This document shows, one piece after another, positions 1-10,764 of a stretch of 64,000 bases of DNA. Where the stretch lies: positions 45,305,001 to 45,369,000 of the forward strand of contig NC_080588.1 of NCBI RefSeq assembly GCF_029962835.1. The letters run 5' to 3'. Source of the DNA: Magnolia sinica (lineage: Eukaryota > Streptophyta > Magnoliopsida > Magnoliales > Magnoliaceae). The stretch's first letter is position 1. Each line of letters begins with the position of its first letter. The notes below the pieces were generated by a model that searched no databases, was not told the origin of the DNA, and worked only from the letters and a program-made list of their open reading frames with translations. Both the position numbers and the translations under genes were made by a program.

Positions 1-2
1 TT

Positions 3-122
3 GAAGATGGTCGGTTTGCCGTCCACGCCGACATCGACGCTAATAGGGGTGAGTTTGAGGATGATCAGATCTCTGAGTTCAAGGAGGCATTTAACATGTT
101 TAAGAAGGACGGAGACAGTTAG
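3..122 (+). pseudogene. Calmodulin first-exon relic
   Basis: The frame starting at base 3 reads into DDQISEFKEAFNMFKKDGDS and then a TAG stop at 120-122. This matches the N-terminal helix and start of the first EF-hand loop of calmodulin, the calcium sensor. The expected initiator Met just upstream is missing; it is replaced by unrelated residues (…DANRGEFE). The first loop residue, normally Asp, is Lys (FKKDGD), so calcium binding would be damaged. Plant calmodulin genes have one intron splitting the Gly codon after DKDGD. Here a GT (118-119) follows at that same position, so the 'stop' may be the first bases of the old intron. No second exon was found downstream. I call it a gene fragment; a divergent live calmodulin-like gene starting outside the window is less likely. 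Confidence 0.6.
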
Positions 123-537
123 ATCCCTTCGATCTTCACTTTCCCCCCCTTTTCTACTGGAAATCTGTTGATTTTATGATTTTTTTTATAGCATTTTTAT
201 GGAGATGAAGGGATTTGGGATTTCTCGATAATCAAATTCAGAGAGAACCGATTCTTCTTCTATCCTCGGATTTTTGCATTCTAGAACTCTTGTTTCAATG
301 CTAGAATAGAAGCATTTAATTCTAGTGATTTTTTTAGGCATTAGGGTTGTTGGCCAAATGCTTTAGGTAACCAGTACTCCTCATGATAGATGTATGTAGA
401 GTCAGGCTGACCCTTTTGAATTCTTCAAAAAAATGCTAGATCACTCTCATGATTTGTTATCTTTATGCTTTTCTGTGATCTAGACCATTGGTATGATGGG
501 CCACACGCTGCATTGCTTGATTCCTGACAAATGTGAT

Positions 538-843
538 AGGATTTTTGATGCGATGCAAATGTTCAGATCTATAAAGATGGAGAGATTTCATGATGTGGTC
601 TATCTTCATATAGACTCTTGATCACTTGGTTGTGCAGAAAGGGGAAGCTAAATGAAGCATAAATGGTGTTCGGCGAAATGCTCAAGAGAGGGATAAGTGC
701 TGCTAATGCAACATTAGCTGCTTTGGTTTATGGAGGGGATAAGATAACTTGATGCAAGTGTTTACCATCGGCTGATCAAGGGTTTGTTGAAGCTTAGGAA
801 GGCAAAGGAAGACACTCAAGTGTTTAGAATAGCACTTGTTTAG
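538..843 (+). pseudogene. Pentatricopeptide-repeat (PPR) gene fragment
   Basis: Three short stretches in shifting frames look like tandem PPR motifs. RIFDAMQMFRS at 538-570 resembles the helix end 'A..IFDEM'. DVV at 592-600 is followed, after a frameshift, by LCRKGKLNEA (630-659), a TAA stop (660-662) and then VFGEMLKRGISAANATLAAL (666-725). The last block, LIKGLLKLRKAKED (772-813), runs to a TAG at 841-843. PPR proteins bind organellar RNA in mitochondria and plastids. The reading frame is broken at least three times and only about two motifs remain, so this is dead. Whether it was captured by a transposon or decayed in place cannot be told. Confidence 0.6.
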
Positions 844-959
844 CCTATGTTACTCTATCCATGTCATGTCTCATAGGTTTTGGCTCTTTCATGAATTTAG
901 TATTTTGCTGCTACACCGGTATATCTTGTCCTGATTTTATTATTGTTCAATTTCTATAG

Positions 960-1013
960 GTTGAGACTCAACAATACGGGGCTGAAGAGCTACAAAGCAT
1001 TAAACAAATACAG
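960..1013 (+). other. Exon-like segment, unidentified
   Basis: A 54-bp stretch is bounded by a good acceptor (TTTCTATAG before 960) and a donor (CAG then GTTTGT at 1014). It is open in two frames, one reading ETQQYGAEELQSIKQIQ and one reading LRLNNTGLKSYKALNKYR. I do not recognise either. It may be chance. Confidence 0.2.
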
Positions 1014-1058
1014 GTTTGTTAGTGGTGCTTTATTTAATGTAGAAGTTGTCCACATTTA

Positions 1059-1238
1059 GGTCCTGTTTGATAGACGCCTAAATTGAGTTCATCTCATATT
1101 CGTCAATCTTTATCATGTATTAGAGATCACATTTCAGGATTAAAAAGAATCTTGATAACCAACATTCATTATCTCTAATACATATTATGAGTAACTAAAA
1201 TGAGATGAACTCATTTTTACGTGTCTAGCAAACAACCC
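1059..1238. mobile_element. 180-bp MITE with ~38-bp terminal inverted repeats
   Basis: The left end (GGTCCTGTTTGATAGACGCC, continuing to GAGTTCATCTCAT) is the imperfect reverse complement of the right end (ATGAGATGAACTCA … CTAGCAAACAACCC). The dinucleotide TA flanks both sides (1057-1058 and 1239-1240). There is no coding capacity. TIR length and size fit a MITE; the superfamily is uncertain (the TA duplication suggests Tc1/mariner, the GGNCCTGTTTG start is also seen in hAT or Tourist types). Confidence 0.7.
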
Positions 1239-1589
1239 TATATATAATGCATGAAAATGTTTCCTGCATTCTTTTGTGCTCTTTGGAAAGCATTCTTTAA
1301 AGGGTGGAGGTGGCAAGAATTTAGGGCCTACAGTATTAACTATTGGCTTCCTCTGTTTTGTCTTTTTCAATTCAGTGGTGGAAGCAACTATCCAAATTGT
1401 TTCGGTGATTCTTTTTTATTTTCATCTAGTGTTATTATTATTATTATTCTTATTTTATTATCATGGTTCATTTGTTTCATGTTTGGGAAAATATAGGGTT
1501 AGGTCAGTGAAGGATGCCAAAAATACAATCCATAAATAATGTTACCAAGGACTCATGAGACTGATGATGGTTTTATGGTCCAATACAAC
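1239..1589. other. Non-coding, nothing recognised
   Basis: T-rich sequence with an ATT triplet run near 1434-1458. The short frames here have no recognisable motifs. Confidence 0.4.
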
Positions 1590-1748
1590 TCAGAGAACTC
1601 CAAAGAAGGGATTGACAATGGCAGAATTCAGCTCTGAACCAGCTGAGTGCAGTACTGGCATGTCCACCTTGTCCCTAGGCAGGAACAAGAACTCCCCACC
1701 TTCAATCTTCTCAAACCCGCATAGCTCGAGATTGTCATGTGTATACTT
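1590..1748 (-). other. Coding-like 3' terminal exon, unidentified
   Basis: On the minus strand an acceptor-like TTTTGTAACAG (+ strand 1749-1759) is followed by 52 open codons ending in TGA at 1590-1592. The peptide has natural-looking composition, with stretches LELCGFEKIEGGEFLFLPRD and DMPVLHSAGSELNSAIVNPF. I do not recognise the family. A stop lies immediately before the acceptor in the same frame, which fits an intron boundary. It could be the last exon of a host gene or of a transposon gene; nothing in the next kilobase confirms either. Confidence 0.3.
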
Positions 1749-1955
1749 CTGTTACAAAAGAAACATGGTTTTCTGCTCCTATTCAACAAGATATCAATTA
1801 GAGGCTCAAGATTTCTAAACAAAAATAGATTTGTTGAAAATTTCAATTTCAGCATCCATTCCACATCTTTCCTGCATCACTACCTAATGGCTGTTTCAAT
1901 ATCAGTGGTATGTAGAAGGATCGAGCAACGATATGATGCTTATCCATTTGTCACA

Positions 1956-2120
1956 TTAGTTGGGATAAGGCTTGTCCTTCTTAAACTCTCCCTCCACATC
2001 ATCACCAGCAAAAGAACTGTGTATGAGGTCTGCTTGAGATGGAAGTTCATACTCTGCCATCTCAATCATCAACATCATCATCATTAAGCCTTATCCCAAC
2101 TAATTGGGGTCGGCTACATT
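1956..2120. repeat. Dispersed plant repeat end with inverted pair
   Basis: TTAGTTGGGATAAGGCTT near 1956-1973 is the reverse complement of AAGCCTTATCCCAACTAA at 2085-2103, which continues into TTGGGGTCGGCTACAT after a CATCAT-rich tract. The AAGCCTTATCCCAACT…GGGGTCGGCTAC string is a common dispersed repeat in many plant genomes; I recognise it from general knowledge and cannot assign a class. Confidence 0.45.
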
Positions 2121-4179
2121 AATCCTTTTTTTCCCTGATTGATGTGGTGTTTGGATCTGTGGGCCATTCACATTAAAGGACACTAGAAGGCATATTGTCA
2201 CTCCCCGAACTCGGAAACCGGGCTCACAAATTCCCGATCGCCAAATCCGGTACTGATAACCTCTGTAGAACTCCATTTTTGGCTCCCGGCACCCATTTAC
2301 TAGGTTCTGATCCTAGAATACTACAAGGAGGATTTATAATCATCGGTTTTATTCATAATGAGCATAACCGAAAGCATAACCCACGATCAATAACCACAAG
2401 AATACCATCACAAAATCCACTATGATAAAAAACTTTTGAATACAGTGCGTATGAAAGGAAAATACAATGTAATGAAAGTAACAAAACTCCAGAAGCTCGG
2501 CTACATGCTCCAACTATGGCGAGACTATGGCTGCGACTGCGTCCTGGCGTCACCTGCATGCATCAATCGTGCATAAACTTATAGAAAGCTTAGAGGGTGG
2601 TGTAAGTGTGTGTGCAATATAAGCGTGCTCAGAATGCAAGGTCAGAGTAATGTAGAATCATACTGGTGAGTACATGAATGCAATTAATCGTACCAAGGCT
2701 ATGCGGTGCAAGATAAGAATGCTATCGGCTATAACACGGCCATGTGATGCGAGATGCAACTCAAGCATGCCAATTCTCATCATGTATCAGTACAGTTCTC
2801 ATTCTGGATAATCACCGGGGTTCAATACACTCCAAATGGCACTGTCGCTCTCCTAACTGCACATTCCAAGTGAGCGTAAGAAACCTCACTATCTGCCTGG
2901 CCAATAGTCTGCCAATACCTATCCGGCACATCGATAGCGGACCCATTCGTGAGCTAGTCAAACTCAGCCTAGTATTGCCCCCTACCCTCGGGCGAGTAAG
3001 GCCACACCCCTTTCCAACCGACCACGGCACAGTGGGAGACGCGGCCTCCTGGTATTTAGCCCTCATGTGCCCATATATCCAATCGGTCTCGATGTTGGAG
3101 TCATCCTCTGGTACCATCGGGTTTAGAAATTTTCACCCAGGGACATCTATGGCACCCGTATGCTAGAACCAAATATTTTCGGTATCCAATCCAGCCACCC
3201 ACGATGTGTCTGTGGAGGCTTTGGCCCTGATGTCGCTAGGGCATACAATAATCATGATCACACAAATGCAAGTGCATGAATCACCCTACCAAACATGCAA
3301 CAATCCTGCGCGTACCGAGCGCTCATGTGGGGCGACTCCACTTATCAGGGAGCCCATAAACGATCTACCTGAAGGCATATGCTATGATCAGTCACTTCTC
3401 ATATCAGGCATACATATGATGCATAATGATCATGAATCATGGATCTATGCTGTACATGTTATGTGGTGATGGGCTTTGATTAAAACGAAGATGGGCCTAG
3501 ACGGCCTATATGCTACAGGTATGGGCCTATTAATGGGCCTTAGGGAGAGTCATAATATGGACATTTAACCAACATTATCCTTATAATGTGGACATCAAAC
3601 CAACATTGCTCCCAAGGCACGGCCTGCCATGAATCACACATTGCAATGGGCCTTTTGTACATCCTTTTGGGCCTCGACCCAAGGACTCAAATACATCAAA
3701 TGGGCTACATAGCATGAGCCCCATATCTATATCAAGGTGGGCCTCAATGGGCCTCATATATGTATAACGAATAGGCTACGCCAATTGGGCCTTACATAAA
3801 CTGCAATGGCCGTAACCCATGGGCCTTGCATGTGTTACAATGGGCCTCATAACCAGGCCATAAACATGGTAAATGGGCTAACCCAAATCTAAGTGGCGAT
3901 AATGATTCCCACCATTAAAATTCCCTAGGCTCGCCATAACATTTATTTCCCATTCAATCTGATCATAAGGTCCCAAGGGATTTTAATGGTACCCGTTCAA
4001 TCCTCACCATGCTTCGTGGTCCACATGATAAATAGATCTATCTTATTTTTGTTTCAAGTCTTAAAGATGATCCTTTAAAAATGATTGGACAATTTGAATG
4101 CAACACATGTATCACGGCGGATTCCATATGGGAAGGATGGACGGCAAAGATGAGGTACATACCTCATGGTGGGGCCCAC

Positions 4180-4495
4180 ACTATGGAAGGTGTGGATTAT
4201 AACACATACATCAGTGGGTCCCATGTGGGGCCCACCTTAACGTTTATTTTCCACCCAACCTAGGCCCACTGTAGTGTTTATTTTCCATCCAAAATGGGCC
4301 CACTGTAATGTTTATTTTCCATCAAATCTGTTCATATGGTCACGTGGACCTGGGCCCACCATGATATGTATTGCCATCCAACGTATACATGGGGCCCACC
4401 ATGATATTTATCTGACATCCAACCTGTTTAAAAGGTCACATGGACTTGGGAAAAAATGGGGCCCACTGGGATGTTTATTTGCCACCTAAACTGGT
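4180..4495. repeat. Degenerate tandem repeat, GGGCCCACC / GTTTATTTTCCATCC units
   Basis: Within the solo LTR, a unit of about 45-90 bp recurs with the order GGGCCCACC, TGTTTATTTTCCATCC, GGTCACGTGGACCTGGG. Units have drifted, so period length varies. Confidence 0.5.
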
Positions 4496-5330
4496 CATAG
4501 GGTCACGGTCAGGGGTTTACTATAACGTGGTTCGCCAATCCAGTCCACCCATTATGTGTGTCTCACTTAACTGAGGCTTCAAACAAAGTTTCAGCCACAT
4601 CCAAATTTCAGGTAGGCCCCACAAAGTGTTTTTATATGTTTAGGGATGTCTTCACATAATTTTAAATGGTGTGGCCCACTTGAGTTCCGTATATAGCTGA
4701 TTTTTGGAGCAGCCTCCTGGTCCGAGGGGACCCATCTAATGCATGGTGTGGATGTTCGAAACGCATCACAGTGGGGCCCACAACTGGGGCCGTGAGGGCC
4801 TGCCAGGCCGTCTGCCAGCCAGCAGCAGGCAGCGCCTGCGTGCGCCCTACAGCAGCGGCGCTGCTGCTTTCCCCTTTTTTTTTAAAACCTATTTTTCCAC
4901 AGATTTTCATAGGTGGGGCCCGCGTTGGGCAGATCCACTCCATTCATTAGATTCCACGGTCCAAGACCGACCAAAGGAGTCCAAGATACAGCCTGTTTTT
5001 GGCGAATAGAAGGATCAAGGTGGGTTTCAATGGTAATACTACTATTTCCTATGGTATGGCCCGCTAGAAAACGGGATCAACTTCATTTTTTGGTTCAACG
5101 CCTAAAATGAGCTGGATAATGGAATGGACGGTTTGGATTATATATATACATCAAGGTGGGGCCTACATGGGTGGCCTACCCCAAAAAGCACTTTTTTTTT
5201 TTGCTTGTACGTACACACCCGCCAATACATGCAGTCCCTGTTAGCCCACTCATGTCCAGCGTCCAGGGACGCTAGACGGTGCACACACAGGCATCATGGT
5301 GGGGCTCCACATGCACATGGCCCACCTGCG

Positions 5331-5414
5331 TACATATACATATATAATATATATCTTATATTATATATATACAATATATATTATAATATATATATCATAT
5401 ACATATTATATAAA

Positions 5415-5476
<62 letters not shown>
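5331..5476. repeat. AT-rich palindromic tract and (TA)n microsatellite
   Basis: Irregular ATATATAATATA sequence leads into a pure TA run from about 5419 to 5476. It lies inside the solo LTR. Confidence 0.9.
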
Positions 5477-5479
<3 letters not shown>

Positions 5480-5609
5480 AAGGGTGTATATTGGGTCCAT
5501 CTAAATAGTGGATGATGTGGATCATCACCTGTAATAAGGTGGGCCACATCGTCTGATGCTGATAGACGGGGTATATATAACACATTTTGGTGGGATCCAC
5601 ACCATCACT

Positions 5610-5614
<5 letters not shown>

Positions 5615-5663
<49 letters not shown>
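5615..5663. repeat. (GA)n microsatellite
   Basis: About 24 GA dinucleotides inside the solo LTR. Other family A copies carry GA/TC tracts in the same relative region (36826-36869, 61888-62145). Confidence 0.9.
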
Positions 5664-5665
<2 letters not shown>

Positions 5666-6458
5666 AGGGACCCCGCCACTATGGGCCCTCCATGGATATG
5701 TTACATTCATCAAAATGGGTCCCACCAAGAAGTGGGCCCAAAAATTAAAATCAATGGTGGATCACCCACCTCTAAGCCTTCTTCTTGCTCCCTTGGTCTT
5801 CTAGGCTCCTTATCTTCACTTTTAATGGTGGTAGATGATGGATCAACGGTTGAGATGAGAGATGAGAAAGTAGGGAAAGTGGGCCACACTTGGCATTTGA
5901 GAGGGAGAGAGCTTGGACATGTGAGAGTGTTGTTGCTTGGGAGAGAGTTTTTAAGAAATAAGGGGAAGGAGAATTAATAGATGAAGGGATGGGTGGAGTG
6001 GTGGTTGTAAGGAGAGGTATGGGTTGGGTTGAAATTTTGGTTAAAGAGGAATGGTGAGGGGAGAGAGAGAGTGCACTTTTGAAAAGGTGGGGATGGGTTG
6101 TTGTACTTGACTTGTACTTGAGGTATGGAGTGTACTTAATTGATTGATTGATTGATTAATGAGACATATCATAGAGATTCCCTCGATATTCGCAAAGCGC
6201 GGCGTTTCTTCGAAACGAACGCAGGTCCACATCTCCTAGCCTGGGTATCGGTTCGGTGGATAAGTCACGCCGTTGGAACCACGGCAACGGCGCTGTCGCT
6301 ATGATATAAGTTTCGGTTCGAGCCGACTTCGGTATGCGGGACCTGGTTTAGGATCATGCGCAAACGTCGGATACGGTGCAAAGGTTGTCAGAAGTTGACC
6401 GAAAGGATTGCGGAGGCCAATGGAATGGTACAGACTAGGACACAGGTCTTACACATAT

Positions 6459-7021
6459 CAAGATTCAACATCCCCCTGCCAAGTGTACTCAGGGACATGT
6501 AAGCTATTTTGTTAATTTGAAGTAGTTGTAATTACAATTTGAAGGCTACCTTAAACAATTGCAATTTTGTTAATTTCTACTCTATTGAACTAATTATTTC
6601 AATTCAATTTGATTGTGCATCCAAACACTTCTCCATCTAGTCCCATACAGTCGGTGAACCTATTCCAATTGTTTATGGACTGTTGGCTGTTACACTTTTG
6701 ACCATTCATTTTGAAGCTGAAAATCACATGGCTTGCATTGCCCATTGTGTAAAGAAGAAATGAAAGATGCTGATTGACTGGCAAGTGCTGTTTCAGGAGT
6801 TTCTGGGACAAATGTAGGTTTTTTTTTAGTTCTTGATATGCGTGTTTCCATAAGTAAATTTTTTTCAGTGTTTTTAATGCATTTATTGGTTCGATTTGTG
6901 TTATGGTTGGCGTTGTTTGTCTGCCAATGTTGAGTGCTGAATTCTTAACTTCTCCAATTGTACCGACTGACTCCTTTCAACTTGTATCAACTCTCATATT
7001 TCCATGTTTTCTTGTTTATAG
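6459..7021. other. Non-coding flank
   Basis: AT-rich unique-looking DNA that continues the sequence interrupted by the solo LTR. It ends in the acceptor TTCTTGTTTATAG before the TLS1-like exon. No other coding signal was seen. Confidence 0.4.
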
Positions 7022-7145
7022 GTTGAAGTATGTTGAACAAGAATTGGCAAAGAAAAGGGGCAAGAGCATTGATGCTACAGATCATATTGAGAATGATTTA
7101 CAAAGTGCAGAGGATGAATTGTACGTCATTCCAGAGCATCTTAAG
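7022..7145 (+). CDS. Single exon of a TLS1/C9orf78 (HCA59 family) homologue
   Basis: A 124-bp exon is flanked by TTGTTTATAG and GTGAGA. The first G completes a split ATG codon, then the frame reads LKYVEQELAKKRGKSIDATD … SAEDELYVIPEHLK with no stop. This matches the conserved core (YVEQELAKKRG … EDELY.IPEHLK) of the C9orf78/TLS1 family, nuclear proteins associated with the spliceosome. Splice sites and frame are intact and the phase agrees with the family's usual '…DPNM' preceding residues. No neighbouring exon of this gene was found in several kb on either side: neither the 'FAQETAV.VEDPN' block nor the 'TQWTTGIAEVQLP' block. It is either a captured or isolated exon, or one exon of a gene with very long, TE-filled introns. 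Confidence 0.6.
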
Positions 7146-8273
7146 GTGAGATTGGTGGTATTACATCTCCTCATTGTTTTTATTAGAACATTGCCTTGGG
7201 GCTGCTTTCCTTTGACAATGGTTGTATCTGGACTGCTCTCGTTGTCCATCTTTTTCCTAAACAATTGATATTTATATTCTATATTCTTTAACAGAGCTTA
7301 TCAAATTAAAGTTTATATCTGACAACTACTGGCCACACATGTAACAGGTAACATGACACTTCGACCTAATACAAGTCAGGCTCAAATCATGGGCATACAT
7401 GTACTGATCCAAACTCAAACCACGGGCCCATCTTTAGACAGGGCAGGGCCTCAAATTAAGATTGTTTGGGAAATTGTAAGTTTTAACCTCTGACTAATGA
7501 AAATTTATTCTTTCAATGTGTTTCATTCTTTAATTTTCATTTTATAGTCCATTTGGTTGGTTATTTGTTCCAATGCAAACCAGTAATATGCAGAATTCCA
7601 CTTGTCATTTTATTTTTTGCAGATGCCAAAGTGCTTCATTGTTGTATGAATCATCAAGTATCCAGTGCTAGATGCTAATATCTTAGTTATGTCAGGTACG
7701 TAAGGCACATATGTATGAGATCCAAACCGTTCATCTATTATACCTAACTGTGGATACTCCATATGTCTGAAATCATAAAAACCAAATGATCCAGAGCCAT
7801 GCCATTATTTTATAGGCTTTTCTTTTTTTGTTTTTTTTTTTTGCTTTTTTTGTTAAATGTGAGTTCTTTATGAATTGTTCCTATTTTAAGGTACTTCTGA
7901 TCAATCAACCCAAATGATTGATTTCTCATGTTGTAAATTGCCTTAGCATGTAAGCATTGGCTTTCTTTTGTGCTGCTTATTGTTTTTGTAACTTAATATC
8001 CAATTGTAATTTTGGAATGACAACAATCTATAATTTGTAGCTGAATTGGGCTTTATTTGGAATTCTGATTTCATTTGGAATTTTAATTTCATTGTTGTAT
8101 TTTTCATTCAGATGAGTATGTAGGTCACATGTAGAGTATTATACATATCCATGGATGGGCTATATTTTTCATTATTGAATAATTCAGATGGGGATCTGCC
8201 AAGCTTCAGCATGGATGTGCCATATATTTTTCAGTATAAATTTGTATAGATTGTAAACGTTGTACTCTTGTAG
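7146..8273. other. Non-coding, intron-like
   Basis: T-rich sequence with poly-T runs near 7820-7850 and no recognisable motif. It could be intron following the TLS1-like exon. Confidence 0.35.
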
Positions 8274-8397
8274 TAGTAACTAAATCCAAAGCAAAAGCTA
8301 AAGCTGATGAAGAAGATGAAGATGATGAGGAAGAATTTGACAAGTCGAAGTCTGAAGTAAATGATGAAGATGATGAGGATGTTTCCAGTAGCTCATG
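8274..8397 (+). other. Acidic exon-like segment
   Basis: After the acceptor-like CTCTTGTAG the frame reads VTKSKAKAKADEEDEDDEEE, then FDKSKSEVNDEDDEDVSSSS, with a possible donor GT at 8398. The Lys/Ala block followed by an Asp/Glu-rich block is typical of nuclear proteins but too low in complexity to assign. The frame stays open to 8644 but the later residues look like intron translation. Confidence 0.3.
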
Positions 8398-9303
8398 GTT
8401 GTATCCTGGCCATTCGTTGATCCTGTACTTAACCTTTCGCTTCATGCTTCAACAACTCAAGTGTAGTTTTCTGTTTTTGGCCCTATCTCTACAACATCTC
8501 TGCTATTGGTTCTCAAACATAATTAGTTTGGTTTGGTTTTCTATAATTGGCATTGTTTGGAATTCTGCGTTGTGGGGAGTTACCTCTTATGTCCCACTAC
8601 TTGGTGACATGTTTGAGATCTATGCCGTTCACGTACTTTGTTAGATGGAGTGGATCTCTAATTCTCCTTGGCAATATGTAAGTAACTAATTCCTCAACCA
8701 TCTCATGGCCAACATAAATTTGAGTCAGGATAAACCTTTGGATCCTATTTTTGAAAGGTATATTGGCTCTAATCCAACTCCCAAGCCCACAAATGAATTC
8801 AGCCCACAAATGTATTTCTTGCAATATTTCAAAATCTGAATGATATTTGTCACAATGCTGACAGTAACATTGTTTTCTAATATGTGCCACCAAAAAATTG
8901 GATATGGGCTGCCTTGCAGTTCTATTTGTCATTGAATTGTTTTTACTCCATGTTTTATATTTACTTGATATGGATTTATTAATAGTTTTTAGCAATGATC
9001 AACAAGACTGTCTTCTTTTCTGAAAAACATGGGGCAGTGGTGATGCCATCCCAAATTTTAGCAGCATTTTCATCCTCTCCTGAAGAACATGGTGTACAAA
9101 GCTAGTTTGCATGGTTTCTCTTACTAGAACAGGCACTAGATAAAGCTTTGGTACCAAGTATGGGTGAAAGCGTTGATTTAAAGGTCACCAGGGTTGATGT
9201 TCATGACAAATGATTAAACCTAACTGTAACTTGTTTAAATTGAAAATCTCACTTCTCAATTTTTTGAAAATTTAGAATGCATTCTAACACAATCTTATGT
9301 TAG
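8398..9303. other. Non-coding, intron-like
   Basis: No supported gene. A short frame at about 9150 reads LVPSMGESVD, reminiscent of the start of the lipoyl domain of 2-oxoglutarate dehydrogenase E2, but it is too short to call. Confidence 0.3.
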
Positions 9304-9471
9304 GTTCCTATCGGAGGATGCTATTGGCTTATCGATGTTCCTATGAGAAATTGCATCAACCGTGGCATAAACAAGATATTCATCCTCACCCAGTTCAACT
9401 CTGCTTTGCTCAATCGCCACCTTGCTTATAACTTTGGAAATGGTGTCAACTTTGGGGATGGATTTATAGAG
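9304..9471 (+). pseudogene. ADP-glucose pyrophosphorylase large-subunit exon (fragment)
   Basis: A 56-codon exon sits between the acceptor TATGTTAG and the donor GTATGA. It begins [20 protein letters not shown], continues [20 protein letters not shown] and ends [13 protein letters not shown]. This is the conserved nucleotidyltransferase segment of the AGPase large subunit, which makes ADP-glucose for starch in plastids. Compared with the usual plant sequence, the conserved Arg of 'GCYRLIDVPMSN' is Trp and the following Ser is Arg. Two residues are missing in 'HLARTYNFG', which here reads HLAYNFG. The exon boundaries (…A|VPIGG and E|VLAATQ) fit the family's gene structure. No other AGPase exon was found within several kb. 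It is probably a relic or a transposon-captured exon. Confidence 0.65.
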
Positions 9472-10764
9472 GTATGATCACAAGGGTTATAACATTCGAG
9501 CATCTAAGCAATTTCAAGATTTTTTATTTTTTATTTTTTTCAGAAAGGTTGGAGCACACTGCCAATAAGTTTGTTGATAATGAAAAAAATAAGTGCATAT
9601 TCATATGGGTGGGCTCCACAAAAAAACCAGGCCACGGCTATACTGCGTTTGGATGATGGTAAATGAGGCAAGTTGTAAATGATTTACTGCGTTTGGATGC
9701 CCTAAAATACTAGTAAATCATTTACTAGTTATAAATGAGTTACCACCTTTTCCCCCTTTTCATTTGCTAGCCAAAAGCAGGAATTTCATTTGCTAGCAAG
9801 TGATTTATCTGTAAGAAGCCTCCAACAGCTCTTATGAACTTCAATTTTTCACTTTTTCATTGGTTTGTCAGGTGATTCAGTTTTTAAACCTTGTTTCTTT
9901 ATCTATGCAGAGAAATAAGGCGTGGGTTTTCATTTACCCCGACAATATATGAGGTAATGCTTTGATATCTTGGAATGGTTTTCTTTGATTTTTTTTCTTT
10001 TTTTAATATTAGAGTGTAATTAAATTGAGAGTTGTTGTATATGCTAATAGATTCTCAACTTTCTAAATCTGTTCCTTTACTACTATTATTGTGATCATTA
10101 TGTAGAAGATTCTTGCTTAGATTCTCAACACATCTTAGATACCATCTCGTTTCATCCATGTCACCTAAAGCAGATCATAGAATTGTAATTAATGAACCAG
10201 ATTCACCACTCATATTGGTCATGCGTACACTTGAATGTCACGTGTGAAGGGTGCATGTGGATGGACGGGCGTGGATAAAACACATGCATCAATGTAGTGC
10301 CAATAGATGTAATGGAATTCAAGTTACAACATTTGTTGCCTTGATAGTTTTTGACTTTTTAAGGATAGGATCAAATGATTAATTATTTTCCATGCATCAA
10401 TTTGTTGAATGCTACTTTTTTACTCTTTTTTTTCTTCTTGTGTGCAGGGTTTTAATCAATTGTGCCTGAATTTAGGCCTACAAGCACTTCACCCTTTTGA
10501 TGCCACTCGTGCTACGAGTAGACCATATAGAGGATTTGTTTTTATTTATTTATTTATTTGAGACCATTTTTAATTTTATTGTAATAAATATTATATTTTT
10601 TTTAATTACGAAGTAATATAAATTTTATTTAATATTCAGTTTTAATTGTATTGCATTATTTTTTATCTTTCAAATATTAAAAATATGTAGGTTTTTCAAT
10701 TGAATTATATATAATAAATAAATATTATTGGCCTACTGGGGCCTTTGAAATCTATACAATGACT
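9472..10764. other. Non-coding; approach to CACTA end
   Basis: Contains a GTAAATGATTTACTGCGTTTGGATG-type dispersed repeat near 9650-9740 and AT-rich tracts (TTTA repeats near 10540-10560). From about 10540 the base composition resembles the AT-rich zone inside CACTA termini. No transposase frame was found. Confidence 0.35.

Larger units (their letters stand above)
2196..6453 (-). mobile_element. Solo LTR, Gypsy family A, 4.26 kb
   Basis: The segment starts TGTCACTCCCCGAACTCGG and ends GACACAGGTCTTACA, and is flanked by a perfect 5-bp duplication CATAT (2191-2195 and 6454-6458). The same ends (TGTCACGCCCC … CTTACA) bound the LTRs of the Gypsy derivative at 31632-37316, whose orientation gives the minus-strand call. 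No primer site or internal region follows either end, so this is a single LTR left by LTR-LTR recombination. Inside are GTGGGCCCCACC-type degenerate repeats, a TA tract and a GA tract. The last ~270 bp, with GCGCGGCGTTTCTTCGAA-like sequence, is the part best conserved among family A copies. All short frames in it are incidental. Confidence 0.85.

Noticed and set aside
2744..3166. 140-codon plus-strand open frame
   Set aside because: It lies in the solo LTR, is matched by an opposite-strand frame of similar length and has no recognisable motif.
5296..5508. Open frames of Ile-Tyr repeats
   Set aside because: They are translations of the TA microsatellite; the same applies around 13075-13220.
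9140..9200. LVPSMGESVD similar to the lipoyl domain of 2-oxoglutarate dehydrogenase E2
   Set aside because: Ten residues without flanking support; could be chance.
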